16,259 nucleotides of DNA from Candidatus Sulfotelmatobacter sp. (GCA_030151135.1 JASLEQ010000590.1:1-16259); one strand, 5' to 3'; counted from the first letter of the stretch, positions 1 to 7,343 are shown. The notes: generated by a model from the letters alone, not told the origin. Translations and numbers: made by a program.

Positions 1-843
1 GGTCTGCCTCGCGTGGTCGAACTGTTCGAAGCGCGCAAGCCGCACGAAACCGCAATCATCAGCGAGATCGATGGCGTGGTGAAGTTCGGTGAAATCGCTA
101 AAGGTCAGCGCAAACTTTATGTGCAGGCCGACAACGGAACGGAGAAGGAATACTCAGTTCCGCGTGGCGTGCACATCAACGTGCAGGAAGGCGAGCGAGT
201 AAAAGCAGGCGAGCCGCTTATGGACGGTCCGCTGAACCCGCACGATATTCTCGCTGTGCTGGGAGAAAAAGAACTGCAGGCGTATCTGGTAAACGAAATC
301 CAGGAAGTTTACCGGTTGCAGGGTGTGAACATCTCCGATAAGCACATCGAAGTGATCGTGCGCCAGATGATGCGCTGGGTGAAGGTCGAGGACGTGGGCG
401 ACACCCGGTTCTTGCTCGAAGAGCAGACCGACAAGTTCGCCTTCCGCGAAGAGAACGAGCGCGTGATCGCGCAGGGCGGCAAGCCGGCGACCGGCCGTCC
501 GCTGCTCCTCGGCATCACGAAGGCGTCTCTCTCGACTGATTCGTTCATCTCGGCGGCGTCGTTCCAGGAGACCACGCGCGTGCTCACCGAAGCCAGCATC
601 AACGGCAAGGTCGATCACCTGCGCGGGCTGAAAGAGAACGTCATCGTCGGACGCCTCATCCCTGCCGGAACCGGCATGGAGTACTACCGCAACGTCCGCC
701 TCTCGCCAGAAATGGAAGAGGCTGCCGCCAAGGTACAAGCGGAAGTCTCGGCTGCTTATGAAGAGGCCGAGCGCGCCCTGGAGATGATGCGTCACGAGGG
801 TGAGAACGAAGAACTCGGAGCGGAAATCCCCGCGGCTGAGTAA
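1..843 (+). CDS. rpoC: DNA-directed RNA polymerase subunit beta' (3' end, partial)
   Basis: C-terminal 280 residues of the beta' subunit, part of the catalytic core of RNA polymerase. The frame is open to the left edge, so the gene begins outside the window. The first visible residues, [14 protein letters not shown], are the well-known beta' motif at the end of the trigger-loop region. Further on are [20 protein letters not shown] and the [16 protein letters not shown] block, both nearly invariant in bacterial RpoC. The C-terminus is a glutamate-rich tail ending in EIPAAE, after which a hairpin follows. No frameshift is visible. In bacteria rpoC normally follows rpoB in one operon, which would lie to the left. 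Identification is essentially certain. Confidence 0.98.
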   Translation, partial: GLPRVVELFEARKPHETAIISEIDGVVKFGEIAKGQRKLYVQADNGTEKEYSVPRGVHINVQEGERVKAGEPLMDGPLNPHDILAVLGEKELQAYLVNEIQEVYRLQGVNISDKHIEVIVRQMMRWVKVEDVGDTRFLLEEQTDKFAFREENERVIAQGGKPATGRPLLLGITKASLSTDSFISAASFQETTRVLTEASINGKVDHLRGLKENVIVGRLIPAGTGMEYYRNVRLSPEMEEAAAKVQAEVSAAYEEAERALEMMRHEGENEELGAEIPAAE

Positions 844-855
844 AGTAAACGACTT

Positions 856-897
856 AAGGGTTCGGGGCGCAAATTTAGGGGCTCCGGACCCTTTCTC
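856..897 (+). terminator. Hairpin after rpoC, possible terminator
   Basis: A 10-bp stem with one G-T pair: AAGGGTTCGG (856-865) against CCGGACCCTT (884-893), with an 18-nt loop, starting 13 nt after the rpoC stop. It is followed only by TCTCGC rather than a T-run, so intrinsic termination would be weak. It may instead protect the rpoC mRNA 3' end. Confidence 0.45.
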
Positions 898-924
898 GCA
901 TCCATTGAAATTCATCAAAGACTG

Positions 925-1881
925 ATGCACGCTAGCCCCCAGCGATTGCGTATTGAGGAACCTGCCCCAATTCCTTCTTTGCGGACGGTACCTGCCGGCC
1001 CTAAGCTAAAGCTGCGTATGCTGCGATTGGCGCGCCTTCTGCGAACTTCGTTTTGGCGGGCTTTTGTCCATGACGCTTTCGCAATCGCGAAAGCGTCAGC
1101 ATACTCTTCCATCCTGACGTTCTTTCCCGTCTTATTTATTGTCGGCGCGGGGCTGGCAAGTTGGCGCAAGGGCGGACCTTATCTTCGCGAGATTTCCTAT
1201 GCGCTTGGAAGCATTCTTCCGGCGGGCACTAACACAGCGCTGAATTACCTGAGAGCGTCTGGCAAGCATCCTACCGGATTCCTGCTCACCACTGCGGTCG
1301 TTACGCTATGGACGGCTTCCGGCGTGATGATCTCCTGGATGGAAGGCTTTCGACGCTGCTATGAACTTCCGAAGACGTGGGGACTTGTAAAGGAGCGCAT
1401 GATAGCGTTCCTGCTGGTGATCTTTGCGCTCACCCCAATGACGTTTGCGACTCTGCTCGTAGCGGTAGGTAGCAAGTTTGAAACTCGCCTGCTCAGTTAC
1501 ATGGACCCCGACTTCAGCGCCTATCTACTCTTGTTGTGGGGCGTGATCCGATGGGTGATCGCCACGCTGACGAGTATCTCCGTTATCGCGCTGATCTATC
1601 ACCACGCTGTTCCCCGGACCCAGCCATGGCACAGCGTGCTGCCAGGATCGATTCTCGCCACCATCACCTGGTTTACCGTAACCGTAGGGTTTCGAGCCTA
1701 CCTGCAGCACTTTGGGGATTTTACGACCATTTACGGATCTCTGGGAGCAACCATGGCGCTGCTTGTTTGGATGTACCTGATCTCGCTCATGGTGCTGGTC
1801 GGCGCCGAGTTTAATGCGCTACTATTTCCGCGGGCCATGCTGGGGAAGGAACTCACCGCGATTAATGCGACAAAGCCATAG
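925..1881 (+). CDS. YihY/BrkB family inner-membrane protein
   Basis: A 318-residue polytopic membrane protein of the YihY/BrkB (UPF0761) family, once misnamed ribonuclease BN; its molecular function is not settled. About six membrane segments are visible, near residues 50-75, 113-137, 154-180, 190-230, 235-258 and 268-293. The family signature is the last block, IYGSLGATMALLVWMYL followed by VGAEFNALL. The AxSAYSSILTFFPVLF stretch in segment 1 matches the family's first helix (AxxAYYxLLSLFP). The ATG at 925 has no good Shine-Dalgarno; an in-frame ATG at 1018 would remove a 31-residue proline- and arginine-containing leader and is an alternative start. It sits alone between rpoC and pyk, with about 160 nt before pyk. 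Confidence 0.88.
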   Translation: MHASPQRLRIEEPAPIPSLRTVPAGPKLKLRMLRLARLLRTSFWRAFVHDAFAIAKASAYSSILTFFPVLFIVGAGLASWRKGGPYLREISYALGSILPAGTNTALNYLRASGKHPTGFLLTTAVVTLWTASGVMISWMEGFRRCYELPKTWGLVKERMIAFLLVIFALTPMTFATLLVAVGSKFETRLLSYMDPDFSAYLLLLWGVIRWVIATLTSISVIALIYHHAVPRTQPWHSVLPGSILATITWFTVTVGFRAYLQHFGDFTTIYGSLGATMALLVWMYLISLMVLVGAEFNALLFPRAMLGKELTAINATKP

Positions 1882-1982
1882 GGGACTGGAAGGCGAGTTT
1901 CAAGACGGGTTGTTCCGGGCGTGCAACGGGGTCTCGAAGCGAACTCATTGAAAGCATCGCTACGATCGATAAGTACCGGCGT

Positions 1983-2011
1983 TTGTTCGCATTGCTCGTT
2001 CGGGATGTTAT
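1983..2011 (+). promoter_or_regulatory. Candidate promoter for pyk
   Basis: TTGTTC (1983-1988), a 17-nt spacer, then TGTTAT (2006-2011), about 30 nt before the pyk TTG. The hexamers match consensus at only 3/6 and 4/6, so this rests mostly on spacing. The rest of the 1882-2041 gap shows nothing convincing. Confidence 0.25.
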
Positions 2012-2041
2012 TGCAGGATCAACCCAACACCTGAGGGATCA

Positions 2042-3643
2042 TTGAAATTAAGCGCCAATACGCCTGGGGATACCTCTACTCCGAAAAATGCGTCCCGCCG
2101 CGCCAAAATCATCTGCACAATTGGCCCTTCTTGCGGGACCGAATCCGCTATGCGCGACTTGCTTCGGCTGGGTATGGACATTGCCCGCCTGAACTTCTCT
2201 CACGGCACCCACGAAGACCATGCCCACAATATCCAGCGCCTTCGCCGCGCCGCACAGCGCGAACGCCGCACGATATGCATCCTGCAGGACCTGCAAGGCC
2301 CCAAAATCCGCACTGGGCTGCTAGAGCAGCGTAAACCGGTTTTCCTGAAGCCCGGTTCCGTTGTGACCATCACACCCGATGAGGCGCCCGGCAATGCTAC
2401 TCGAATCTCGACCACGTTCCCTGATCTTGCCCGCGAACTCGGTCCCGGCGCGCGCATCCTGCTGAGCGACGGTCTCATCGAGCTTCGCGTTCGATCGGTC
2501 CGTGGCAAAGACGTGCTCTGCGATGTAATCAACGGGGGCATGCTGGGCGAGCACAAAGGCATCAACCTCCCAGGAGTTGCTCTTTCGATCCCAGCTTTGA
2601 CTGACAAAGACCGCCGTGACCTGGAATTCGGACTAGGCCATGGGGTCGACGCCATTGCCCAATCGTTCGTCCGCACAGCCGCCGACGTTCGCGAAGCCAA
2701 GAAGATTATCGCCTCACACCGCGGCGATGTGCCGGTCATAGCCAAGCTGGAAAAGCCGCAGGCTATCGATCATCTGGAAGAAATCCTCGAAGTCGCTGAT
2801 GGCATTATGGTCGCCCGCGGAGACCTCGGCGTCGAGGTTGCTCCTGAAAAGGTTCCCGTCATCCAGAAGCATGTGATCCGCCGCGCCGCTGCCTGGCGTA
2901 AGCCGGTGATCACTGCGACCCAGATGCTCGAATCGATGATCGAAAATCCACGTCCAACGCGTGCCGAAGCCAGCGACGTTGCCAACGCCGTTTTCGACGG
3001 CACGGACGCGGTGATGCTTTCGGCCGAAACTGCCAGCGGCAAATATCCGAACGAGTCGGTTGAGATCATGGCGCGCATCGTTGTGGAGGCAGAGAGCAAT
3101 ATGGGAGACCTCGGGCAGGCACGCCGCCGCCGCGAGCATCGTGGACTTTCCGTCGCTGAAACCATCTGCGAGGCGATCGCCCATGCCGCCGAAGATCTAC
3201 CTATGGGAGCCATCGCAATCTTCACTGAGACTGGCAACACGGCACGCATGATATCCAAATACCGGCCGAAAGTTCCCATCTATGCCTTTACTCATATCGA
3301 GCCGGTGGTGCACCGCCTCAACCTTTATTGGGGGGTGCATCCCGTGCGTTGCCGCCAGCCGCGCTCCGTTGAGCAGATGGTACAGACCGCCGAAGAGGTG
3401 CTGGTCAGCGAGCGCGTGCTAAAACCGAAGGATGTCCTCGGCGTCGTCGCCGGCACACGCCAGTCATCGGGATCGACGAACCTGATGCGGCTGCACGTGG
3501 TGACCGAGCAGGAAGCGGATCGAATCGTGCATCCCCATGAAAAGGCGTCCCCGCGTCGTCCCGAGCCGACCCACATTTCAGGGGACGCGAAGAATTCGGC
3601 GCGTGCGGCTGCAGCACCTGGCCGGACGAAAAGAACTAAATAG
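2042..3643 (+). CDS. pyk: Pyruvate kinase
   Basis: Catalyses phosphoenolpyruvate + ADP to pyruvate + ATP, the last step of glycolysis, in the cytoplasm. At 533 aa it is longer than the usual ~470 because of N- and C-terminal extensions. Visible sites: substrate loop ARLNFSHG (R49, N51, S53, H54), catalytic Lys235 in VIAKLEK, metal ligands Glu237 and Asp261 (ARGDLGVE), catalytic Thr293 in ITATQMLESM, and C-terminal alpha/beta domain about 365-490 ending with SGSTNLMRLHVV. The start is TTG at 2042, supported by GAGGG five nt upstream; the core begins at RRAKIICTIGPS (residue 19), too early for any later start. Residue 88 is Lys in GPKIRTG where K+-dependent enzymes have Glu, so K+-independent activity is predicted. 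The last ~40 residues are basic, rich in Ala and Pro, and likely disordered. Confidence 0.97.
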   Translation: MKLSANTPGDTSTPKNASRRAKIICTIGPSCGTESAMRDLLRLGMDIARLNFSHGTHEDHAHNIQRLRRAAQRERRTICILQDLQGPKIRTGLLEQRKPVFLKPGSVVTITPDEAPGNATRISTTFPDLARELGPGARILLSDGLIELRVRSVRGKDVLCDVINGGMLGEHKGINLPGVALSIPALTDKDRRDLEFGLGHGVDAIAQSFVRTAADVREAKKIIASHRGDVPVIAKLEKPQAIDHLEEILEVADGIMVARGDLGVEVAPEKVPVIQKHVIRRAAAWRKPVITATQMLESMIENPRPTRAEASDVANAVFDGTDAVMLSAETASGKYPNESVEIMARIVVEAESNMGDLGQARRRREHRGLSVAETICEAIAHAAEDLPMGAIAIFTETGNTARMISKYRPKVPIYAFTHIEPVVHRLNLYWGVHPVRCRQPRSVEQMVQTAEEVLVSERVLKPKDVLGVVAGTRQSSGSTNLMRLHVVTEQEADRIVHPHEKASPRRPEPTHISGDAKNSARAAAAPGRTKRTK

Positions 3644-3662
3644 TCGGATCCCCTTTCTTTCC

Positions 3663-3684
3663 AATTTCCCGACAGATGGGAATT
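3663..3684. repeat. Inverted repeat between pyk and the 3708 gene
   Basis: AATTTCCC (3663-3670) faces GGGAATT (3678-3684) across a 7-nt spacer; the arms are complementary apart from one extra T. It lies 20 nt after the pyk stop and spans the place where the -35 of the next promoter would be. It has no T-run. It could be an operator or a weak transcript-end hairpin of pyk. Confidence 0.4.
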
Positions 3685-3699
3685 CGCGCAGGCTATAAT
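3669..3699 (+). promoter_or_regulatory. Promoter with perfect TATAAT, near-leaderless
   Basis: TATAAT at 3694-3699 is a perfect -10 hexamer. The -35 is weak: CCGACA (3669-3674, 19-nt spacer) or GACAGA (3671-3676, 17-nt spacer). Transcription normally begins 6-8 nt after the -10, which would be about 3706-3707, while the ATG is at 3708. No Shine-Dalgarno fits in between. Confidence 0.6.
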
Positions 3700-3707
3700 T
3701 TGCGCTT

Positions 3708-4010
3708 ATGGCACAAGAGATTCTCTCGGTCGCCATTTGGGAACCTGTCCCCGGGCACGAATCCGCGGCGCTTGATACATTTCGCGAACTCACCGCCATT
3801 GTCACCAGGAAGGGCTACGCGCGCGATCAACTTTACTGGGACCGCGACGATCACTATGTCTTTTTGCGCTACTGGAAGTCGGAAGACACGCGTCGGCAGG
3901 CACAAGAAGATCCTGAGATGCTGCGCTGCTGGGCAAGGCTTGGCAATGAAATTCAGATTGTGAAGGTGTACGAAACTCTTTCCGACGTTCCGGCTGAGAA
4001 AGCAAAGTAG
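3708..4010 (+). CDS. Small antibiotic-biosynthesis-monooxygenase-like (dimeric alpha/beta barrel) protein
   Basis: 100 residues with the size and pattern of one ferredoxin-like alpha+beta barrel unit, as in ABM/EthD-type proteins: a first strand ILSVAIWEPVPGHE, a helix containing FRELTAIV, a strand DHYVFLRYWKSEDTRR, a helix containing EMLRCWARL, and a final strand EIQIVKVYETL. Such proteins usually act as homodimers; some are cofactor-less oxygenases, many have unknown roles, and no substrate can be read from the sequence. The ATG at 3708 lies only nine bases after a perfect TATAAT, so the mRNA should be leaderless or nearly so. After the TAG, the same frame stays open for 19 more codons to a TAA at 4068-4070. 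Fold assignment is moderately sure; function is unknown. Confidence 0.72.
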   Translation: MAQEILSVAIWEPVPGHESAALDTFRELTAIVTRKGYARDQLYWDRDDHYVFLRYWKSEDTRRQAQEDPEMLRCWARLGNEIQIVKVYETLSDVPAEKAK

Positions 4011-4077
4011 ACCATCCCCACCATTATTGTTGCGCATGTGGAAGCGATTGTTGACGAACTGCTGCGCTAAATGCCAG

Positions 4078-4091
4078 CGTTCGATAGAACG
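4078..4091 (+). repeat. Small hairpin upstream of the hydrolase gene
   Basis: CGTTC-GATA-GAACG forms a perfect 5-bp stem with a four-base loop, ending 20 nt before the hydrolase start codon. There is no T-run. It may be a weak structure in the leader or chance. Confidence 0.25.
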
Positions 4092-4111
4092 AAGTTGATG
4101 TCAGGATACCT

Positions 4112-4783
4112 TTGTTCGACACTACCATTCGCGAATTTGCTGACCGCTCTGCGGAGCCTCATGTCGTTGGATTCCTGCACCTGCCGGGAACTTCTAATGA
4201 CGATGGGTTGATTCTCACTCATGGCGCTGGCGGTAATGCCCAGGCCCCGCTGCTGCACGCGCTAGCGGACAATTTTGCTGGAGCGGGTTACACGGTTCTG
4301 CGCTGTAATCTCCCATTTCGCCAACTAAGACCGTTCGGACCACCCGCGCCGGGAGATGCCACCCGCGACCGTGCTGGCCTGCGAAATGCCGTGGCAGCGT
4401 TGAGAAATGCGGGTTCCCTGAGGCTGTTTCTTGGGGGACATTCGTATGGTGGACGGCAATCCAGCATGCTTTGTGCCGAAGAGACCGAGTTGGTTTCAGG
4501 CCTGTTACTACTGTCGTACCCGCTCCATCCGCCGCGCCGGCCTGGGCAGCAACGCACCCAACATTTACCGGACCTCAGAACTCCCACGCTTTTCGTTCAC
4601 GGCACACGGGATCCCTTCGGGACGATCGAAGAGCTCAAAGGCGCCATAAAAATGATCCCGGCGAAGACGGGCTTGCTGACAATTGAAGGAGCAGGCCACG
4701 ACCTGGGATTTAAAGGAAAAGCAAAGAAGGAAAGCTTGCCCGATCAGATCCTATCGGAGTTTACAAACTTCACAGCGTACTGA
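4112..4783 (+). CDS. Alpha/beta hydrolase, KANL3/Tex30-like
   Basis: 223-residue cytoplasmic alpha/beta hydrolase of the KANL3/Tex30 (COG3571, dienelactone hydrolase-like) type. Visible features: oxyanion-side loop THGAGGNAQAP near residue 36, nucleophile elbow GGHSYGGRQSS with Ser111, then LLLLSYPLHPPRRPG, which is typical of this family, acid residue Asp167 in HGTRDPFG, and His196 in GAGHDLG. The Ser-Asp-His triad is therefore complete. There is no signal peptide. The start is TTG at 4112 with CAGGA five nt upstream; no ATG lies near in frame before the conserved core. The substrate is unknown. It is transcribed towards the rhomboid gene, whose end is 104 nt away, and the gap contains no clear terminator. 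Confidence 0.85.
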   Translation: MFDTTIREFADRSAEPHVVGFLHLPGTSNDDGLILTHGAGGNAQAPLLHALADNFAGAGYTVLRCNLPFRQLRPFGPPAPGDATRDRAGLRNAVAALRNAGSLRLFLGGHSYGGRQSSMLCAEETELVSGLLLLSYPLHPPRRPGQQRTQHLPDLRTPTLFVHGTRDPFGTIEELKGAIKMIPAKTGLLTIEGAGHDLGFKGKAKKESLPDQILSEFTNFTAY

Positions 4784-4887
4784 TGTGAGGTGCAACCAGT
4801 CTCTCGCGATCCCCTAGATATTGGCATCCGCGTATTTCGCTACCTTCCGTGGAGGATGCTTTGGCGAGCGATGCGGTGACGGTGGGC

Positions 4888-5733
4888 CTAATTTACCCAG
4901 CCGGACTTTCCGCCGCCGTTCCCTTTGCGTGGATCGTCATCGGGAGGGATATAGTTTCCGTGCTCGTCGAAGTGCACATCTCGATCGTGTTGCCTCATAT
5001 AGACTTCAAACTTCTTTGCCGCGCGTCGCCGCTTCCATCGATAGTAGGAATTCCGCATTCCGTAATAACGTTCGGAAAAGTTTGCGTCGACTAGCGCCGC
5101 TTTCGGCCCGCGACGAACGTAGAGCCAGCCAAAAAGCAATCCCCCAAGGTGAGCAACGTACGCGACATTGCCCCCACCCCCAATCGCCAGGGCAAGCGTG
5201 GCGACGATGAGGATACCCACAAAGTACTTCGCTTTGATCGAGATAGGGAAGGGAATCATCATGATCTCGTTCTCAGCAAAAAGAATCCCGAATGCAATGA
5301 GAATGGCAAAAATTCCGCCAGACGCACCAACCGTGGCTCTTCCCGGATCGCCCAGAATGTGCCCGAATGCCAGCGCGATCGTGGTGATCGCTGCGCCGAT
5401 CACGCCAATAAAATACAACTCGAAAAACCGCCGCGTGCCCCATGCGTTTTCGAATGCGGAGCCGAACATCCACAGACCGATCATGTTCCAGAACCAGTGC
5501 CCAAAGCCGCTGTGAATGAAACTGTATGTGACTAGCTGCCAGATATAGCCGTGACGAACGACGTCAAACGGTATCAGGGCGCAATAATAGGTCAGCTCCG
5601 AGCCGAACTGTATTCGGGCCATGGACATGAGGCCCATTAAAAGGAACACCGCCGTATTGATGCCGATAAGCCACGTCACCCCAGTGGTGAAGGGAGGGAG
5701 GCTCAACGTCATGGGTTCGCCCGTTCTGCGCAC
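4888..5733 (-). CDS. Rhomboid family intramembrane serine protease
   Basis: 281-residue membrane protease that cleaves transmembrane substrates inside the bilayer. Six membrane helices are visible between about residues 18 and 206. Catalytic Ser138 lies in VGASGGIFAIL (GxSG) and catalytic His195 in NVAYVAHLGGLLFGW; Asn83 in HSGFGHWFWNMIGLWMFG is the likely oxyanion residue. After the last helix a cytoplasmic tail of ~70 residues carries a very basic stretch, YYRWKRRRAAKKFEVYM, then an acidic, Gly- and Pro-rich end; it resembles the DUF6576-type tail seen on many rhomboids of this group (recalled, not searched). The start is GTG at 5733, preceded by GAGGA at a spacing of four; ATG at 5712 is the alternative but lacks a ribosome site. 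It follows the M28 gene on the same strand after a 91-nt gap holding a hairpin. Confidence 0.93.
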   Translation of the reverse strand: MRRTGEPMTLSLPPFTTGVTWLIGINTAVFLLMGLMSMARIQFGSELTYYCALIPFDVVRHGYIWQLVTYSFIHSGFGHWFWNMIGLWMFGSAFENAWGTRRFFELYFIGVIGAAITTIALAFGHILGDPGRATVGASGGIFAILIAFGILFAENEIMMIPFPISIKAKYFVGILIVATLALAIGGGGNVAYVAHLGGLLFGWLYVRRGPKAALVDANFSERYYGMRNSYYRWKRRRAAKKFEVYMRQHDRDVHFDEHGNYIPPDDDPRKGNGGGKSGWVN

Positions 5734-5751
5734 AAGTTCCTCGGTCTAATG

Positions 5752-5757
5752 ATTCTA
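5752..5757 (-). promoter_or_regulatory. Candidate -10 for the rhomboid gene
   Basis: On the minus strand TAGAAT (5/6 match to TATAAT) lies 18 nt upstream of the GTG start. No recognisable -35 is found 16-18 nt further upstream, so support is weak. Confidence 0.3.
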
Positions 5758-5787
5758 CTCGGTTCTGCTGGGCCGCCCCGTTTTCCC

Positions 5788-5813
5788 TCTTCGCAGATGG
5801 GGCATCTCGAAGA
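5788..5813 (-). terminator. Strong hairpin between M28 and rhomboid genes
   Basis: Reading the minus strand, TCTTCG+AGATG pairs with CATCT+CGAAGA: 11 bp with a single-base bulge and a three-base loop. It begins 11 nt after the M28 stop codon. It is followed by GGGAAAACGG, not by T residues, so it is not a textbook intrinsic terminator; it may stabilise the 3' end or assist termination, separating M28 from the rhomboid gene. Confidence 0.5.
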
Positions 5814-5824
5814 TGTGAAGCCTT

Positions 5825-7213
5825 TTACCGTTCAGGAGTAGGCACCACCGCCAGGCTACGGTGCCCCGAGGCATCCAGAGCCCGAACGGCAAAGATCACG
5901 TTATCTTTAGACATCTTCAGGGTCGTCCGTGTCACATTGCCGATGTTCTCTATGTGCTCCCAGTCGGGGCTAGTCGTAGCACGCCACAGGACTTCGTACC
6001 CCTGCGCGCCCGGAGCGGCGTCCCAAGTTAAAGTCGTGTCGTTCTCCAAGTCCTTCGTCAAGATCCGCACGTTCCCTGGCGCACCGGGTGCTGCGGCCAG
6101 CGAAGCCAGTGTCGCGGCATTCAGGCTCGCCACGTGCGCCACATAATTGTAATCGACAAACTTTGTGAGATCTCCGTACTCGACGCCGCCTTCCGTACGT
6201 ACGTTTTGATGCTGATGATGAAAGTCTTCCCGGAATTCGGTGAGCCGTATCGCCGCGAATCCCTGTTGGTTGAACGAGTAATGATCTCCGCCACGCAGGT
6301 ATCGATCGAGACGGAAAACCAGCATTGGCGTGACCCCAGCATTATAGGTACGGCTGGTTTCGGCGATATACCGTGCCAATTCGCGGGATGCCGAATCACT
6401 CTCTCCTCCAAGTCCCCGGATTCGTCGGATATCCTGCTCGTTCGCTGCCACCGGTATCCCCTCGGAAAACACCCGAATCACCGCATGATCCTGCTCCGGG
6501 CTTTTATCGCCGCCTACAATGTCATCATTCAAAACGGCTTCAATTTGCCATCCCGCGTCCTTGGCCATTTTTGCGAAATGCTTGCTGCCATTGAGTCCCT
6601 GCTCTTCTCCCGCGACGGTCAAGAAAACGACGGTACCCGGAAATTTGAGCTTGCTCAGGACGCGTGCGCATTCCAGACTGACAACGGTGCCGCTCGCGTC
6701 GTCATTGGCTCCTGGCGCGTCCCCGTTCACGTCGAGCGTGTCGCTGTTTCGTGAGTCGTAATGCCCGGTCACCAGGACAATGCGCTTTGCCTGCATCGGA
6801 TCCGTGCCCTTCAACACTGCGTAAACATTGGTAATTTCCGTCGGTTTCGGAATCCGTTCCATCGGCTGTTCGGTGAAGCTATCCGTCTTTACTTCCATGC
6901 AGCCGCCACAATCCCTGGAATACTGTTCGAACTGCGCTTTGATCCATTCTCGGGCCGCCCCAATTCCATGCCCGGCGCTAACGGACTGTGCATCCTGCGC
7001 TGAAAGTGTCAATCGAGTACCAAAACTCACCAGCTTTTCGATATCGCTCTGAATTCGTTGTGCCGAAACCTGCTGCAAAGCCGCGGCAATCTTAGGATCG
7101 GCCTCCGAGGCTGGGGCGGCTGGACTCGCGCCTTGTTGCGCAACCAGAACGGTGGCAACAAACAATATGAGTATCAAAAGCGCCGTTTTCGGATTTTTCA
7201 GTCGGATTCGCAT
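5825..7213 (-). CDS. Secreted M28 family zinc metallopeptidase with fibronectin-III-like C-terminus
   Basis: 462 residues. A signal peptide (residues 1-26: RIRLKNPK, then ALLILILFVATVLVA) exports it. The M28 (aminopeptidase/carboxypeptidase Q-like) fold spans about 40-370, with a full two-zinc site: His151 (GHYDSRNS), bridging Asp171 (GANDDASG), catalytic Glu203 and ligand Glu204 (AGEEQGLNGS), Asp230 (LNDDIVGG), and a final His in EFREDFHHQHQ (332-335). Residues 377-458 look like one fibronectin type III domain (GAPGNVRIL, TLTWDAAPGAQGYEVLWR), a possible substrate- or wall-binding module. Its likely role is trimming peptides outside the cytoplasm. The ATG at 7213 has AGGAAG about four nt upstream. 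It is divergent from the zinc-ribbon gene across 130 nt. Confidence 0.94.
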   Translation of the reverse strand: MRIRLKNPKTALLILILFVATVLVAQQGASPAAPASEADPKIAAALQQVSAQRIQSDIEKLVSFGTRLTLSAQDAQSVSAGHGIGAAREWIKAQFEQYSRDCGGCMEVKTDSFTEQPMERIPKPTEITNVYAVLKGTDPMQAKRIVLVTGHYDSRNSDTLDVNGDAPGANDDASGTVVSLECARVLSKLKFPGTVVFLTVAGEEQGLNGSKHFAKMAKDAGWQIEAVLNDDIVGGDKSPEQDHAVIRVFSEGIPVAANEQDIRRIRGLGGESDSASRELARYIAETSRTYNAGVTPMLVFRLDRYLRGGDHYSFNQQGFAAIRLTEFREDFHHQHQNVRTEGGVEYGDLTKFVDYNYVAHVASLNAATLASLAAAPGAPGNVRILTKDLENDTTLTWDAAPGAQGYEVLWRATTSPDWEHIENIGNVTRTTLKMSKDNVIFAVRALDASGHRSLAVVPTPER

Positions 7214-7258
7214 GCGTCTTCCTATAAGGGAAAGGCAGTAGGCTGAACGACGAAAATT

Positions 7259-7290
7259 GCGGTTGAAGTCCCTGCCACTTGACCAACCGC
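7259..7290. repeat. Dyad in divergent promoter region
   Basis: Perfect arms GCGGTTG (7259-7265) and CAACCGC (7284-7290), with an inner pair AAGT (7266-7269) and ACTT (7277-7280). It lies between the divergent M28 and zinc-ribbon genes and overlaps the candidate -35 TTGACC. Position and symmetry fit an operator, but the binding protein is unknown. Confidence 0.45.
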
Positions 7291-7307
7291 CAGAGAGAAT
7301 CTAAATA
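7279..7307 (+). promoter_or_regulatory. Candidate promoter for the zinc-ribbon gene
   Basis: TTGACC (7279-7284, 5/6 to consensus), a 17-nt spacer, then TAAATA (7302-7307, 3/6) in an AT-rich patch. Two purine-rich SD-like stretches follow, AGGAGG at 7312-7317 without a start codon behind it and GGGAGG at 7332-7337, which serves the ATG at 7344. Confidence 0.4.
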
Positions 7308-7343
7308 TTAACAGGAGGCTCTAATAGGCAAGGGAGGCTGTTT

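Noticed and set aside
154..930. Long open frame (258 codons) on the minus strand opposite rpoC
   Set aside because: It is the antisense shadow of a highly conserved gene; the translation is rich in Arg, Leu and His and resembles no family.
2200..3279. Several open frames (up to 181 codons) opposite pyk
   Set aside because: Pyruvate kinase motifs run unbroken on the plus strand throughout; the antisense frames follow from its codon bias.
4824..4859. GCATCC/GGATGC inverted repeat between the hydrolase and rhomboid genes, considered as a bidirectional terminator
   Set aside because: Only six pairs with a 24-nt loop and no T-run on either strand.
4821..5535. Plus-strand frames opposite the rhomboid tail
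   Set aside because: Rhomboid coding is clear on the minus strand; these frames are Arg-rich shadows.
6134..6754. 206-codon plus-strand frame opposite the M28 gene
   Set aside because: The M28 zinc ligands lie on the minus strand in this interval; no ribosome site or recognisable domain on the plus strand.
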